Shown: positions 55,420-64,000, counted from the first letter of the stretch. The stretch: 64,000 bases of DNA from Nostoc sp. MS1 (GCF_019976755.1 NZ_AP023441.1:3717501-3781500), one strand, 5' to 3'. A program made the numbers and translations. Notes: generated from the letters alone by a model not told the origin.

Positions 55420-55463
55420 AGTTGTCAGTGATAGATAAAAACTGACAACTTTTTTATTTTTTG
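55420..55463 (+). terminator. Rho-independent terminator after the DUF1997 gene
   Basis: AGTTGTCAGT (55420-55429) and ACTGACAACT (55441-55450) form a perfect 10-bp stem with an 11-nt loop, followed by TTTTTATTTTTTG. The stem sequence is also a heptamer-repeat variant. Confidence 0.9.
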
Positions 55464-55489
55464 AATTAACAAAAATAATGATGAATTAG

Positions 55490-56164
55490 CTAAGTAAGCT
55501 GAATTTGGCAGGGACGGAAAGACTGACGGTGTAAAGGTGAAGCACCGTATTCTTGCAGGGCTAATAAATGCTTTTTACTACCATAACCTTTATTACTTTT
55601 TAAATCATACATGGGGTATTTTACTGCTAGACGCTGTATCAAATCATCACGCCAAACTTTAGCCACGATACTAGCGGCGGCAATATTGAGCGATCGCTCA
55701 TCTCCCTTAATAATAGTTTGTTGTGGCATAGGTAAACCTTTTACTGGCTGATTACCATCCACTAAACATAGTGCAGGTTGTACTTTCAGCTTTTGTACAG
55801 CCCGCCTCATAGCTAAGATTGTTGCCTGTAAAATATTGATTTGGTCAATTTCCGCAGTTGCCGCATAACCAATTCTCCAATCTATAGCCAAAGTGCAAAT
55901 TTGCTGCGCTAACTGAACTCGCCGAGAGTGAGATAATTTCTTACTATCTTTAATCTCGGCTGTGACTAACTGAGAAAAAGCACTAACAGGCAATATTACA
56001 GCCGCCGCAACTACAGGGCCAAAAAGAGCGCCCCGCCCTACTTCATCTATCCCTGCTACTAAACCTGAGATATTTGCTAAATCAAAAGAAAACTCTAGCC
56101 AACTAGTTGCCTCTAGGGCTAAGGGTAACTCTAGAGTGTGGGCAGTTTGCCCCCTCTTCACCAT
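55490..56164 (-). CDS. rnhB: Ribonuclease HII
   Basis: Cuts RNA in RNA-DNA hybrids and at single ribonucleotides in DNA. 224 aa. GIDEVGRGALFGPVVAAAV carries the Asp-Glu pair, followed by IKDSKKLS, LVDGNQPV (Asp) and AASIVAKVWRDDLI (Asp), giving the full catalytic set. It lies about 280 bp downstream of rne on the same strand, a common neighbour pair in cyanobacteria (both act on RNA). The first ATG is used; relatives start closer to the catalytic core, so the N-terminal 30 residues are less certain. Confidence 0.94.
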   Translation of the reverse strand: MVKRGQTAHTLELPLALEATSWLEFSFDLANISGLVAGIDEVGRGALFGPVVAAAVILPVSAFSQLVTAEIKDSKKLSHSRRVQLAQQICTLAIDWRIGYAATAEIDQINILQATILAMRRAVQKLKVQPALCLVDGNQPVKGLPMPQQTIIKGDERSLNIAAASIVAKVWRDDLIQRLAVKYPMYDLKSNKGYGSKKHLLALQEYGASPLHRQSFRPCQIQLT

Positions 56165-56443
56165 AATGACAACTCACACCGATACAAAATATCTGAGCGA
56201 TAGGTTAATGCCATTCTCCAAAACTCAGCAACAGCCACAAACACAAGAAATCCTGTCTAATCTAGCTTTGTTAATTTTGAATTGGCATAACATCTAAATA
56301 ACACTAGCGCGTCTACTTTAAAGTGGTGCAAAAAATCCCTTTTCTTATCTCTAAGCTTTCTGTACCTCTGTGGTTTATTCATGCACTATTTGAACATAGA
56401 CGCGCTAGTCATGTTATTTACAAGTAAAATTCAGCCTAGATTC

Positions 56444-58513
56444 TTAACTCTCATCACCCGTGTCTGAGTCTGTCGCAGAGGAACGACGACGACGACGACG
56501 GCTGGCTGTAGTAGCGCTGGTAGTTTCGGACTCTTCAAGAGTTGAGACTACTTTTATCGGCTCAGTTACCGTTGCTGAGACAGGTTTAGGTTCTGATTTT
56601 ACTTTTGGCGTACTCACTTCAACACTAGGTGTCACTGTCGCTACTGGCTCTGGAGTAACTTCGGGTGATGCCGCCGGTGTTTGTCCTGGTTGAACAATGT
56701 TAATAATTACCGCTTTAGGATTTTTCACTTCCTGCTCTAACTTAATGAGCGGAGAAACTCCCATCAAGGCGAAAATATCTTGCTCTTCTAACGTCATTTC
56801 CACAGTCTTGATTTCCGGTGGTTCTACCACTGGCTTAACTGGCTCTGTTTTGATGACTTTAGTCCGTTCTACTCTGTCAGTCCAACTAGATTTACCCAAG
56901 TTAGGTGTGGGTAACTCTGGTGTTGTGCTTAATTCGCCATCCGTATCTAGGTCTAAATCTGGTTCACCAATAAAACCTATAGGATTACCATTAATTCTTG
57001 GTTCATCTTTGCCATTAGTCCCATTGATGCCAATGCGACTACGACGGGTACGGGCGCGGCGTTTGTTTTGGTCGTTTAGTTCTTGGTAACTAGGATGATT
57101 AATTAAATTTAAAGAACCCAAGTCAGAATCATTTTCAAATCCATCACCAAAGCTATCGTAAGTTTCCCGTGGTTCGGGAATACGTGCAGTTGGTAAGCGT
57201 GGCTCTCTTGTAGGCAAAGATACAAAACGCTCTGGCGCTTCTACTGGTGCTGATGGCGTAGGTAAGCGACTTTCGTTTTCTCCAGGTAAATGTACTGTAT
57301 GTCCTAAGCCGCCACAGGTGGGGCAGGTATTACCAAACAATTCATATATATTTTGCCCTTGACGCTTCCGAGTCAGTTCTACTAAACCTAGTTCTGTGAG
57401 TTGGGCAATTTGCGGACGGGCTTTATCTGCGCGGAGTGCTTTATTAAAGTGTTCGAGAACCTGTAACTGGTCACGCCGGGATTCCATATCGATGAAATCA
57501 ACAACTATCACCCCAGCAATGTTTCGCAGACGTAGCTGACGAGCAATTTCTGTGGCTGCTTCGCAGTTTGTCCACAAAACTGTTTCTCTCGCCGTTGCCG
57601 ATCGCGTGAAGGAACCAGAGTTAACATCTATTACAGTGAGTGCTTCTGTTGGCTCAATTATGATATATCCGCCGGAAGGCAAATCTACCCGTGGTTTGAG
57701 GGCTTCGCGGATGGCGGCATTGATGCGGAAATATTCTAAAATTGGAGAGCGATCGCGGTGATGGTCAATCAGCAGTCCTTGTGGTGTCTGTCCACCGCTC
57801 CAGTTTTGTAAATACTGTTTGACTCGCTTCAAACCGGTACTAGAATCAACCACAATTCTATTGACATCCGCACCGTACATATCACGTAATACGCGCTGGA
57901 TGAAGTCATCATCACGGTTAAGTAGTGCTGGCGCACGAGTTGATTGTGCTTCTTGTTGGATAGCTTCCCATTGCTTTTGCAGCACTTCCAAATCTTCAAT
58001 AATTGCTTCTTCTGGCTTGCCTTCTGCTTCTGTACGCACCAACAAACCCATACCAGCAGGTTTAATTAAAATTGCTAATGCACGTAAGCGGTTACGTTCA
58101 CTTTCACTCTTAATCCGTCGTGATAAATTTACACCCCGACCGTAGGGCATCAATACCACATAACGTCCGGGCATTGTGATATTACCTGTCAGCCTTGGGC
58201 CTTTTGTTCCCGTTGGCTCTTTCATTACCTGCACCAAAACTTTTTGTTGTGGTGCTAATAATTCTGTAATTGCTGCTGCGGATCGTTTTAAGCGTAAAGG
58301 GCCTAAGTCTGTTACATGAATAAAACCGTTACGTTCTGGATCGCCAATATTTACAAAAGCGGCATCAATACCAGGTAATACATTTTCTACTGCACCCAAG
58401 TAGATGTCACCGATTTGATGATGGCCTGTAGCTACAACGAGTTCTTGTATTTGATCTTCCGAAAATACAGCAGCAATTTGATGCTGCTCCGCGATAATAA
58501 TTTGTTTTGGCAT
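56444..58513 (-). CDS. rne: Ribonuclease E/G
   Basis: Main endoribonuclease for mRNA turnover and rRNA processing, 689 aa. The S1 domain lies at about 35-115 (GDIYLGAVENVLPGIDAAFVNIG). The DNase I-like catalytic part has the metal-binding Asp residues in VIDVNSGSFTR and VVDFIDMESRRDQ. The Zn-link is CPTCGGLGH (about residue 395). The C-terminal half is non-catalytic and low in complexity, ending with the Arg6 stretch RRRRRRSSA, the nonapeptide that binds PNPase in cyanobacterial RNase E. A long, structured leader precedes the ATG, which has GAGGA upstream. Confidence 0.97.
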   Translation of the reverse strand: MPKQIIIAEQHQIAAVFSEDQIQELVVATGHHQIGDIYLGAVENVLPGIDAAFVNIGDPERNGFIHVTDLGPLRLKRSAAAITELLAPQQKVLVQVMKEPTGTKGPRLTGNITMPGRYVVLMPYGRGVNLSRRIKSESERNRLRALAILIKPAGMGLLVRTEAEGKPEEAIIEDLEVLQKQWEAIQQEAQSTRAPALLNRDDDFIQRVLRDMYGADVNRIVVDSSTGLKRVKQYLQNWSGGQTPQGLLIDHHRDRSPILEYFRINAAIREALKPRVDLPSGGYIIIEPTEALTVIDVNSGSFTRSATARETVLWTNCEAATEIARQLRLRNIAGVIVVDFIDMESRRDQLQVLEHFNKALRADKARPQIAQLTELGLVELTRKRQGQNIYELFGNTCPTCGGLGHTVHLPGENESRLPTPSAPVEAPERFVSLPTREPRLPTARIPEPRETYDSFGDGFENDSDLGSLNLINHPSYQELNDQNKRRARTRRSRIGINGTNGKDEPRINGNPIGFIGEPDLDLDTDGELSTTPELPTPNLGKSSWTDRVERTKVIKTEPVKPVVEPPEIKTVEMTLEEQDIFALMGVSPLIKLEQEVKNPKAVIINIVQPGQTPAASPEVTPEPVATVTPSVEVSTPKVKSEPKPVSATVTEPIKVVSTLEESETTSATTASRRRRRRSSATDSDTGDES

Positions 58514-58532
58514 TCAATTTCCTCAAAAATCG

Positions 58533-58596
58533 GCAGTATCAACAGGCTTGGAGGTTTGTTATGCCTCTCGCCCCTGCCAGCCTCCAAAGACACTGC
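58533..58596 (-). promoter_or_regulatory. rne: Structured leader element immediately upstream of rne
   Basis: GCAGT/ACTGC form an outer pairing (58533-58537 with 58592-58596). TTGGAGG/CCTCCAA form an inner 7-bp stem (58548-58554 with 58581-58587). The element ends 20 nt before the rne start codon. E. coli rne is autoregulated by leader hairpins; the same use here is an inference from position. Confidence 0.5.
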
Positions 58597-58704
58597 TGGT
58601 AATAAAAATTGTGAAGTTGAGCTTCAAAATAAAAAGCTATTGACTAGAAAATTGCGTTGATACGCCTGATTATTCCAGAACGGCTGCATATTGTCTAAGC
58701 AAAT

Positions 58705-58728
58705 AAATCAACCGTCCTTGGTTGATTT
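58705..58728 (-). promoter_or_regulatory. Second hairpin in the rne leader
   Basis: AAATCAACC and GGTTGATTT arms with a 6-nt loop, about 190 bp before the rne start. Could be an RNase E recognition or regulatory hairpin in a long leader. Confidence 0.4.
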
Positions 58729-59068
58729 CTGAATGTGATACCTTCACCATCTAGGGATTAGGCATTCAGCAGTGGTTTTTAAAGCATGGTGGTAGAGAAG
58801 CCGGCGAGCCTGCTGTTAATCCTAGTTCACAAGATAGCTATAAAGAGAGTGTTTTTTAATCTGCCTTAATTTGTCCGGGATAAAATCCTAGAATTTGCAC
58901 TCTAATATCTTTACTTTTGCTCCCTGATTATCAGGGTAGTAGTGAACCAGTTTGTTCAATGCAGCGCCAGAAAATTTCTCTTGACCCCATTCTAACGCAA
59001 CCTTGCCAAAAATCAATTCCCACGATGTACCACAAAAGAGTAACTACTAGCAAGTTACTCTCTAGGGA

Positions 59069-61717
59069 TTATACCGCTAAAATTAGTTGATTGCGATGAA
59101 TGTGCAGAAGATGAAATTCTTCTTTACCAGCAACTGCTTCTAGCATAAATAGAATTTGTTCGGGACGCAATAGTACACCGTCAAGACGGCAGCTACCCAC
59201 ATAACGCAAAACTGCTGTAGATTCAGCTTCGCGCTTATGGGTTGAGACTAATTCCAACTCAAACAAACGTGAGCGCAGATTTACTATTTGGCTCTTACCA
59301 GATTTGGTAATCTGTTCGTAGAAGATTTCGTCTCTTGCTTGGATGGCTTCAATCCAGTTTTGCCATTGTATAGATGTTACTTCCCCAAATACTGCTACTT
59401 TAATTACATACTCTGCCTTATCTAAGATTTGGTTAGCGGCTGGGGATTTTAAATCTATCTGTTCTACACGATATACAGGTATATCTGGAGGTAGTTCATC
59501 AGTTAGTTTTTGGAGAAACGCATCTACTTCTACTGGTTGAGTTAATTCAAAATCCACAATTTCACCACTGCTAGTAGCGCCCAATGCTAAGGCACTAGCT
59601 ACAGCAATGCGAGGATTGGGATGAAACCCACCAGTATAAGCCACTGGTAAACTTGCCCTTCTCACCACGCGGTCGAATAGACGCATTAAATCCAAGTGGC
59701 TGAGTAGAGCTATATCGCCTTGTTTACCAAACCAAACTCGTAGCCTTTGAATTTTGGTGGTGTTAGGGACAAACTCTCCCGCAAATTGAGGAATTGGTGG
59801 TGGTTCAATGACGATGTTGTGACCAAAATCAGTGCCACAAACGCCACAATGCGAACAACCTTCAAAAGAGCAATCAGGAACAATTGCCGCTTCTAGAGCG
59901 CGTTGTAAGTCCTCTTGCAGCCACTTTTTATCTATGCCTGTATCTATATGATCCCAAGGAAGGGGAGCGTTAAGAGAATGGGGAGTGGGGAGTGGGGCGT
60001 TGTGAGTAGCTATAACTTCTCCCCCTACTCCCTCATCTCCCTCATCAGTATGGAACAAATTCCACTCGCCGTTTTCTACTTGGCGATACTTCCAATCTAG
60101 ACCAGCTTCAGCGATCGCATTTTCCCAAGCGGTGAAAGCTTTATCTAAGCCTTCATACCAAGAATCCATACCTGCGCCTAATTCCCAGGCTCTACGCAAT
60201 ACTTTACCCAAAGTGCGATCGCCTCGTCCAATGAAGTCTTCCATTGCCGAGATGCGAACATCGGTAAAGTTGACTTTTACCCCACGTATCCGGCGGAATG
60301 CTTGACGCAATAAGTTTTGTTTGCGCTTAAATTCTGCCGTCGCTACAGAGTGCCATTGAAATGGGGTGTGAGGTTTGGGTGTAAAGTTGGAAATTGTAAT
60401 GTTGAAGTTAAGGGGTCTTCTGCCTTTGGCTCTACATTCCCGTTGTAACCAACTTACCGTTTCTGCAATCCCGAAAACGTCGGCATCAGTTTCCCCTGGT
60501 AAGCCGATCATGAAGTATAACTTGATTTTATCCCAGCCTTGTTCCCAAGCTGTTTTTACACCTCTTAATAATTCTTCGTTGGTTAACCCCTTGTTGACTA
60601 TATCCCGCATCCTTTGAGTACCGGCTTCTGGGGCAAAGGTGATGCTACCTTGCCTTGTACCGCCCAAGATGTTGGCAATGTTCTCATCAAATCTATCTAC
60701 TCTTTGGCTAGGGAGAGATAAGGAAATATTTTCATTTTTTAATCGATTCTTAATTTCCATCCCCACAGCTGGTAGGGATAAATAATCAGAACAACTCAGG
60801 GACAATAAGGAAAACTCATTATAACCAGTTGCCCGCATTCCCTGCTCGATCGCATCTACTACTTTCTCTGGTTCAACATCTCTAGCAGGACGGGTCAGCA
60901 TTCCTGGTTGACAGAAGCGACAGCCACGAGTACAACCCCGGCGAATTTCTATTGTTAAGCGATCGTGTACAGTTTCTACATATGGTACTAAACCAATGGA
61001 ATAGGCGGGTATGGGGGTAGCAACTCGCCGTAAAATTCGTTTGGGTACATTTGGGCGTAGCGGTTCTACAGCACCACTGGCTGTCATTTGGTAAAACATC
61101 GGCACATAGACACCTGGTATTTGTGCCAAATCGAGGAGTAAATCTTCTCGACTTAATCCTGCTTTTTTACCTTCTTCTAATATCAAGCCAATTTCGCTTA
61201 GAAGTTCTTCACCATCTCCCAAGGCAAAAAAGTCGAAGAAGTCGGCATAAGGTTCAGGATTTGATGTTGCTGTTTGTCCGCCAGCAAAAATTAGGGGGTA
61301 ATTCCCTTGTAGGCGTTCTCGCCAAGTTAGGGGTATTCCTGCTAAATCCAACATTTCCAGAATGTTAGTAGCCCCTAGTTCATAACTGAGACTAAAACCT
61401 AAAATATCAAATTCTCTGAGCGATCGCTTGGACTCGACAGCAAATAGGGGAGTATTTGTCGCCCTGAGTTTTGCTGCTAAGTCTGTCCCTGGTAAATAGG
61501 CGCGATCGCATAGTTGTCGTGGTTGGGCATTCAGGATGTTATAGAGAATGATATGCCCTAAATTGGATGCCCCGACCTCATAAATTTCTGGATAAGTTAA
61601 TACCCAACGTATGACGGCGGTATCCCAAGGTTTATGTACTGCTAGGCGTTCGTTACCTAAGTAACGCGCCGGTTTTAGAATATCCGGTGTGATTAAGTTT
61701 TCAAATGCAACAGCCAC
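59069..61717 (-). CDS. B12-binding radical SAM protein fused to DUF2344
   Basis: 882 aa. The N-terminal 200 residues have a B12-binding-like fold (VLTYPEIYEVGASNLGHIILYNILN). The radical SAM core carries the CTRGCRFCQPG (CxxxCxxC, about 261-269) cluster motif and FAPEAGTQRMRDIVNKGL. The last 220 residues are the DUF2344 domain (LRVWFGKQGDIALLSHLDLMRLFDRVVRRA). The pair is fused in cyanobacteria and is often next to rne, consistent with an RNA-related role that is still undefined. A repeat-derived segment (about residues 555-590) interrupts the linker between the halves. Confidence 0.9.
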   Translation of the reverse strand: MAVAFENLITPDILKPARYLGNERLAVHKPWDTAVIRWVLTYPEIYEVGASNLGHIILYNILNAQPRQLCDRAYLPGTDLAAKLRATNTPLFAVESKRSLREFDILGFSLSYELGATNILEMLDLAGIPLTWRERLQGNYPLIFAGGQTATSNPEPYADFFDFFALGDGEELLSEIGLILEEGKKAGLSREDLLLDLAQIPGVYVPMFYQMTASGAVEPLRPNVPKRILRRVATPIPAYSIGLVPYVETVHDRLTIEIRRGCTRGCRFCQPGMLTRPARDVEPEKVVDAIEQGMRATGYNEFSLLSLSCSDYLSLPAVGMEIKNRLKNENISLSLPSQRVDRFDENIANILGGTRQGSITFAPEAGTQRMRDIVNKGLTNEELLRGVKTAWEQGWDKIKLYFMIGLPGETDADVFGIAETVSWLQRECRAKGRRPLNFNITISNFTPKPHTPFQWHSVATAEFKRKQNLLRQAFRRIRGVKVNFTDVRISAMEDFIGRGDRTLGKVLRRAWELGAGMDSWYEGLDKAFTAWENAIAEAGLDWKYRQVENGEWNLFHTDEGDEGVGGEVIATHNAPLPTPHSLNAPLPWDHIDTGIDKKWLQEDLQRALEAAIVPDCSFEGCSHCGVCGTDFGHNIVIEPPPIPQFAGEFVPNTTKIQRLRVWFGKQGDIALLSHLDLMRLFDRVVRRASLPVAYTGGFHPNPRIAVASALALGATSSGEIVDFELTQPVEVDAFLQKLTDELPPDIPVYRVEQIDLKSPAANQILDKAEYVIKVAVFGEVTSIQWQNWIEAIQARDEIFYEQITKSGKSQIVNLRSRLFELELVSTHKREAESTAVLRYVGSCRLDGVLLRPEQILFMLEAVAGKEEFHLLHIHRNQLILAV
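59980..60048. repeat. Repeat sequence inside the radical SAM gene
   Basis: Tandem GGGGAGT, GGGGAGT, GGGGCGT (59980-60000) and a pyrimidine-rich CTCCCTCATCTCCCTCATC run (about 60030-60048) lie in frame. Both match the intergenic repeats seen elsewhere in the window. They encode NAPLPTPHSLNAPLP, an internal duplication, and the preceding Asp/Glu/Gly-rich run. Confidence 0.75.
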
Positions 61718-61882
61718 TGTGCTAACTTCGAGCTACTTTGAATTACAGCTACTCACCTCCAACATTAGCATTGATTAGCTCTTTCCACAGGGTTTACTCT
61801 AGCAACTTAGGACTCCTTTACATAGAGTTGCTCTCAACCCAGAGTTTTTGTTAACATTATGTAACGTATTCTCAGAAAACTT

Positions 61883-62209
61883 TTATACTAACAACTCTGC
61901 TTTGTATTCAAAAATTTCAAACACACAGTCGAGTTGAGTGAGTTCAAAAATAATGCGGATGGCTGGCGAGACAGAGTAAAGTTGGAAACCCTTACCTAAA
62001 TTTTGAGCTAGTTTTAGCGCAGATACCAAAGCCATTAGTCCAGAACTGTCTAAAGATTCAACATCTGCTAAATCTACAAACAGGCTTGAGACATCCTCCT
62101 GTGCCAGAGTAGTAGTTAAGTCTCGTTCAAATTCCAAAGCATTAGTCGCATTCAGGCAACCATAAGGACGGATTACCTGAATTTTGTGACTCTTCAGTAC
62201 TGCCTGCAT
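61883..62209 (-). CDS. STAS-domain anti-sigma factor antagonist
   Basis: 108 aa, a single STAS domain like SpoIIAA/RsbV. VIRPYGCLNATNALEFERDL and VDLADVESLDSSGLMALVSALK are the fold markers; Ser56 of the DSSG motif is the expected phosphorylation site of a partner-switching kinase. No anti-sigma kinase, phosphatase or sigma factor is next to it, so its partner is encoded elsewhere. Monocistronic, about 165 bp from the radical SAM gene. Confidence 0.9.
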   Translation of the reverse strand: MQAVLKSHKIQVIRPYGCLNATNALEFERDLTTTLAQEDVSSLFVDLADVESLDSSGLMALVSALKLAQNLGKGFQLYSVSPAIRIIFELTQLDCVFEIFEYKAELLV

Positions 62210-62677
62210 ATAAAATCCTAATTAGAGTTACTGAATTGTGAAGCTTGAATTTATTTGAACATAAACTTTTTACTCTAGCATCGACCATATGTCCTAACTC
62301 TCTTTGCTGAATCTTTATGTTTTCTGTATGTCTGTTTAAAGATTGTCAGAACTTCTCAGGCAAATGTGTTTATATATACTTTTTTTTCATGAAGCTTGAA
62401 AAAAAATCATCATAGTAAGCCCCGCAAAGGAAAATTTACTCAAGATTCTGCTGGTAAGTTCTGTTTGTTAGTCAGTACAACTTATTGAAGTATCTTCTTA
62501 GAGGCGATTTAGGTGCAGAAGTCGTCATAAATCTTCAGATCAGTTGCGGGTCAATCAGGAACTATCTACCTAGTTTAATTGTGATCTAAATCACAGCTAT
62601 ATCTGTAGTAAGATCACATTTTATACTTAACTCTATCCTAGATAATTTAGTATCACCGAAAGTGGGTTCATACACCT
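62210..62677. other. Regulatory region upstream of a small gene
   Basis: 468 bp between divergent genes. It has a T-rich hairpin TTTTTTTTCA/TGAAAAAAAA (62380-62406), a perfect CRP-type palindrome (62580-62595) and a TATACT box at 62622-62627 upstream of the 68-aa gene. No gene recognised in it. Confidence 0.6.
62580..62595. promoter_or_regulatory. CRP-family binding site (TGTGA-N6-TCACA)
   Basis: TGTGATCTAAATCACA is a perfect match to the consensus of cAMP receptor proteins. Its centre is about 46 bp upstream of the start site predicted from the TATACT at 62622-62627, near class II spacing. It lies 82 bp before the 68-aa gene, so activation by a CRP relative is plausible. Confidence 0.6.
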
Positions 62678-62884
62678 ATGAGAACTAGATATGCAATTCG
62701 GCAATTAGTAGAAAAGGCACTAGATATTAAAAAGTTAACACCAGAGATAGAAGACGAAATTAATTCTGAGCTAACTGCAATGGGTCACATCTCTGATGTT
62801 GATTATGAAGCTCTAGAATTGTTAATGGCAGAGATGGATGCTGGACGTATCCAACTAGTCCCTAGTTTTGGGTTAGGCTTTTAA
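62678..62884 (+). CDS. Small conserved-looking hypothetical protein
   Basis: 68 aa, not assigned to a family. It is helical and acidic in the middle (LTPEIEDEINSELTAMGHISDVDYEALELLMAEMDAG) with a hydrophobic C-terminus (IQLVPSFGLGF). There is no signal peptide. The upstream CRP-type site and TATACT box support a real, regulated gene. The next gene on the same strand starts 210 bp later. Function unknown. Confidence 0.75.
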   Translation: MRTRYAIRQLVEKALDIKKLTPEIEDEINSELTAMGHISDVDYEALELLMAEMDAGRIQLVPSFGLGF

Positions 62885-63094
62885 ATCTGCTGAGTTTTGT
62901 AGTCTTTTTTCCGTAAAACTTAATTTTTGCAATAATTAGTAACACTAAGCTTAATAAAAATTGATAATTAGCAGCGCATAGCCTTTATTACAAGCAAAGT
63001 GTATTTACTAATAAATTGCTTTAGTGATTTAGCTGGCTAGTGTGACGTAAACTGTGCTAATGAGCATCAACTTTTTCATTAGTCACAAGCTACC

Positions 63095-64000
63095 ATGCAG
63101 TTTGCTAAACGTTTAGAAAAAATTCCTCCTTATTTGTTTGCGGAAATTAACCGTAAACGGGAAGAGCTGATAGCCCAAGGAGTTGACATTATTAATATAG
63201 GAGTAGGTGATCCTGATAAGCCAACTCCTACTCATATCATCCAGGCGTTGCATGAGGCAATTGAAGACCCCTCTACTCATAACTATCCTCCCTATGAAGG
63301 GACGCAGGAATTTAGAACAGCAGCCGTTAGGTGGATGGAACGGCGGTTTGGCGTGGCTGACTTAAACCCAAACACAGAAGTTGTTTCATCGATAGGTTCA
63401 AAAGAAGCAATACACAATACTTTTCTAGCTTTTGTAGAAGCAGGCGATTACACATTGATACCAGATCCTGGTTATCCGGTGTATCGCACTTCCACAATTT
63501 TTGCTGGTGGCGAACCATTCACTATGCCATTAAAGGCAGATAATAAATTTTTACCAGACTTGAATGTAATTCCAGAAGAAATAGCTCGTAAAGCAAAACT
63601 ATTATGGATTAATTACCCCAACAATCCCACTGGGGCTATAGCAACGATAGAATTTTTTGAGGAATTAGTAGCTTTCTGCCAGCAATATAGTATTTTGTTA
63701 TGCCATGACCATGCGTATTCAGAAATGGCTTATGATGGCTACAAACCGCCAAGCATTTTACAAATTCCTGGTGCAAAGGATATTGCTATTGAGTTTCACA
63801 GTCTGTCTAAATCGTACAATATGACAGGTTGGCGCATTGGCTTTGCCGTTGGTAATGCCCATGCTATCAAGGGATTAAGCCAAGTAAAAACAAATATTGA
63901 TTCTGGAGTATTTAAAGCAATTCAAAAAGCAGCGATCGCAGCCTACGCCACTGATGAAGTAGAACTAAAAGCTTTAATGTCAGTTTACCAAAATCGCCGT
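63095..64000 (+). CDS. dapL: LL-diaminopimelate aminotransferase, 3' end outside the window
   Basis: PLP-dependent class I/II aminotransferase. The frame begins MQFAKRLEKIPPYLFAEINR at the ATG at 63095 and is open to the window edge (302 codons). It has NIGVGDPDKPTP, NYPPYEGTQEFR, PDPGYPVYRT, INYPNNPTGA (substrate-binding Asn), HDHAYSEMAYDG and SLSKSYNMTGWRIGF (PLP Lys). Its start matches the LL-DAP aminotransferase family, which makes LL-diaminopimelate from tetrahydrodipicolinate for lysine and peptidoglycan. The complete enzyme should be about 390-410 aa. Related aspartate-type enzymes cannot be excluded, but the DapL pattern fits best. Confidence 0.87.
   Translation, partial: MQFAKRLEKIPPYLFAEINRKREELIAQGVDIINIGVGDPDKPTPTHIIQALHEAIEDPSTHNYPPYEGTQEFRTAAVRWMERRFGVADLNPNTEVVSSIGSKEAIHNTFLAFVEAGDYTLIPDPGYPVYRTSTIFAGGEPFTMPLKADNKFLPDLNVIPEEIARKAKLLWINYPNNPTGAIATIEFFEELVAFCQQYSILLCHDHAYSEMAYDGYKPPSILQIPGAKDIAIEFHSLSKSYNMTGWRIGFAVGNAHAIKGLSQVKTNIDSGVFKAIQKAAIAAYATDEVELKALMSVYQNRR

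Larger units (their letters stand above)
58514..59068. other. Long rne leader/promoter region
   Basis: 555 bp upstream of rne on the - strand. It contains the proximal hairpin element and a second perfect 9-bp hairpin AAATCAACC-gtcctt-GGTTGATTT at 58705-58728. No gene recognised. The rne promoter should lie in the distal part. Confidence 0.6.

Overview
The window is chromosomal DNA of a filamentous, probably heterocyst-forming cyanobacterium of the Nostoc/Anabaena group. The evidence is the very frequent HIP1 octamer GCGATCGC, many tracts of tandem heptamers (the STRR class known from Calothrix, Anabaena and Nostoc), a ferredoxin-type glutamate synthase, hopanoid genes, an RNase E with the cyanobacterial arginine-rich C-terminal peptide, and a str operon ordered iscA-like, rpsL, rpsG, fusA, tuf, rpsJ. 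No rRNA, tRNA, CRISPR array, insertion sequence or prophage was recognised. Both ends cut through genes: cysS lacks its 5' end and dapL its 3' end.

Layout. 1-5.1 kb: cysS, the tldD/pmbA protease pair and a convergent M28 peptidase. 5.5-8.7 kb: a dnaK with an unusual acidic tail and a zinc-finger-less dnaJ. 8.7-9.5 kb: a gene-free stretch with nested dispersed repeats and a possible structured RNA. 9.5-13.1 kb: yebC and a compact RND exporter. 13.3-15.0 kb: an AT-rich two-gene unit, DUF262 followed by a MAE_28990-like HEPN protein, which is the best candidate for an accessory conflict or defence system. 15.2-17.8 kb: hpnA and hpnH (hopanoid side chain) and a DUF2237 protein. 18-23 kb: an unrecognised membrane/HTH protein behind a 14-bp inverted repeat, pyrD, and a multi-GAF kinase-like protein. 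23.6-27.9 kb: an FAD-oxidoreductase/persulfide-dioxygenase-like fusion, a small secreted protein, and a PadR regulator with chrA. 28.5-34.7 kb: an atypical SDR and three large GT-C-type membrane proteins. 34.7-36.9 kb: a 1.2-kb AT-rich gap with palindromes, then a polysaccharide deacetylase. 37-41.6 kb: glsF. 42.4-51.8 kb: a phosphodiester glycosidase, a mannose-6-phosphate isomerase-type cupin, the str operon behind a near-consensus promoter, and a LON-domain protein. 51.8-64 kb: pheA, another GT-C protein, DUF1997, rnhB, rne with a structured leader, a fused radical SAM/DUF2344 protein, a STAS protein, a small protein behind a CRP-type palindrome, and dapL.

Most genes are housekeeping: translation (cysS, str operon, rne), protein quality control (tldD/pmbA, dnaK/dnaJ), nitrogen and amino-acid metabolism (glsF, pheA, dapL), pyrimidines (pyrD), and envelope chemistry (hopanoids, GT-C proteins, deacetylase, glycosidase). 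A recurring theme is that short tandem repeats have moved into gene ends and gene interiors. They form both termini of pyrD, the C-terminus of the DUF2237 protein, and in-frame inserts in cysS and the radical SAM gene. All calls rest on reading the sequence and family knowledge; no database search was run.
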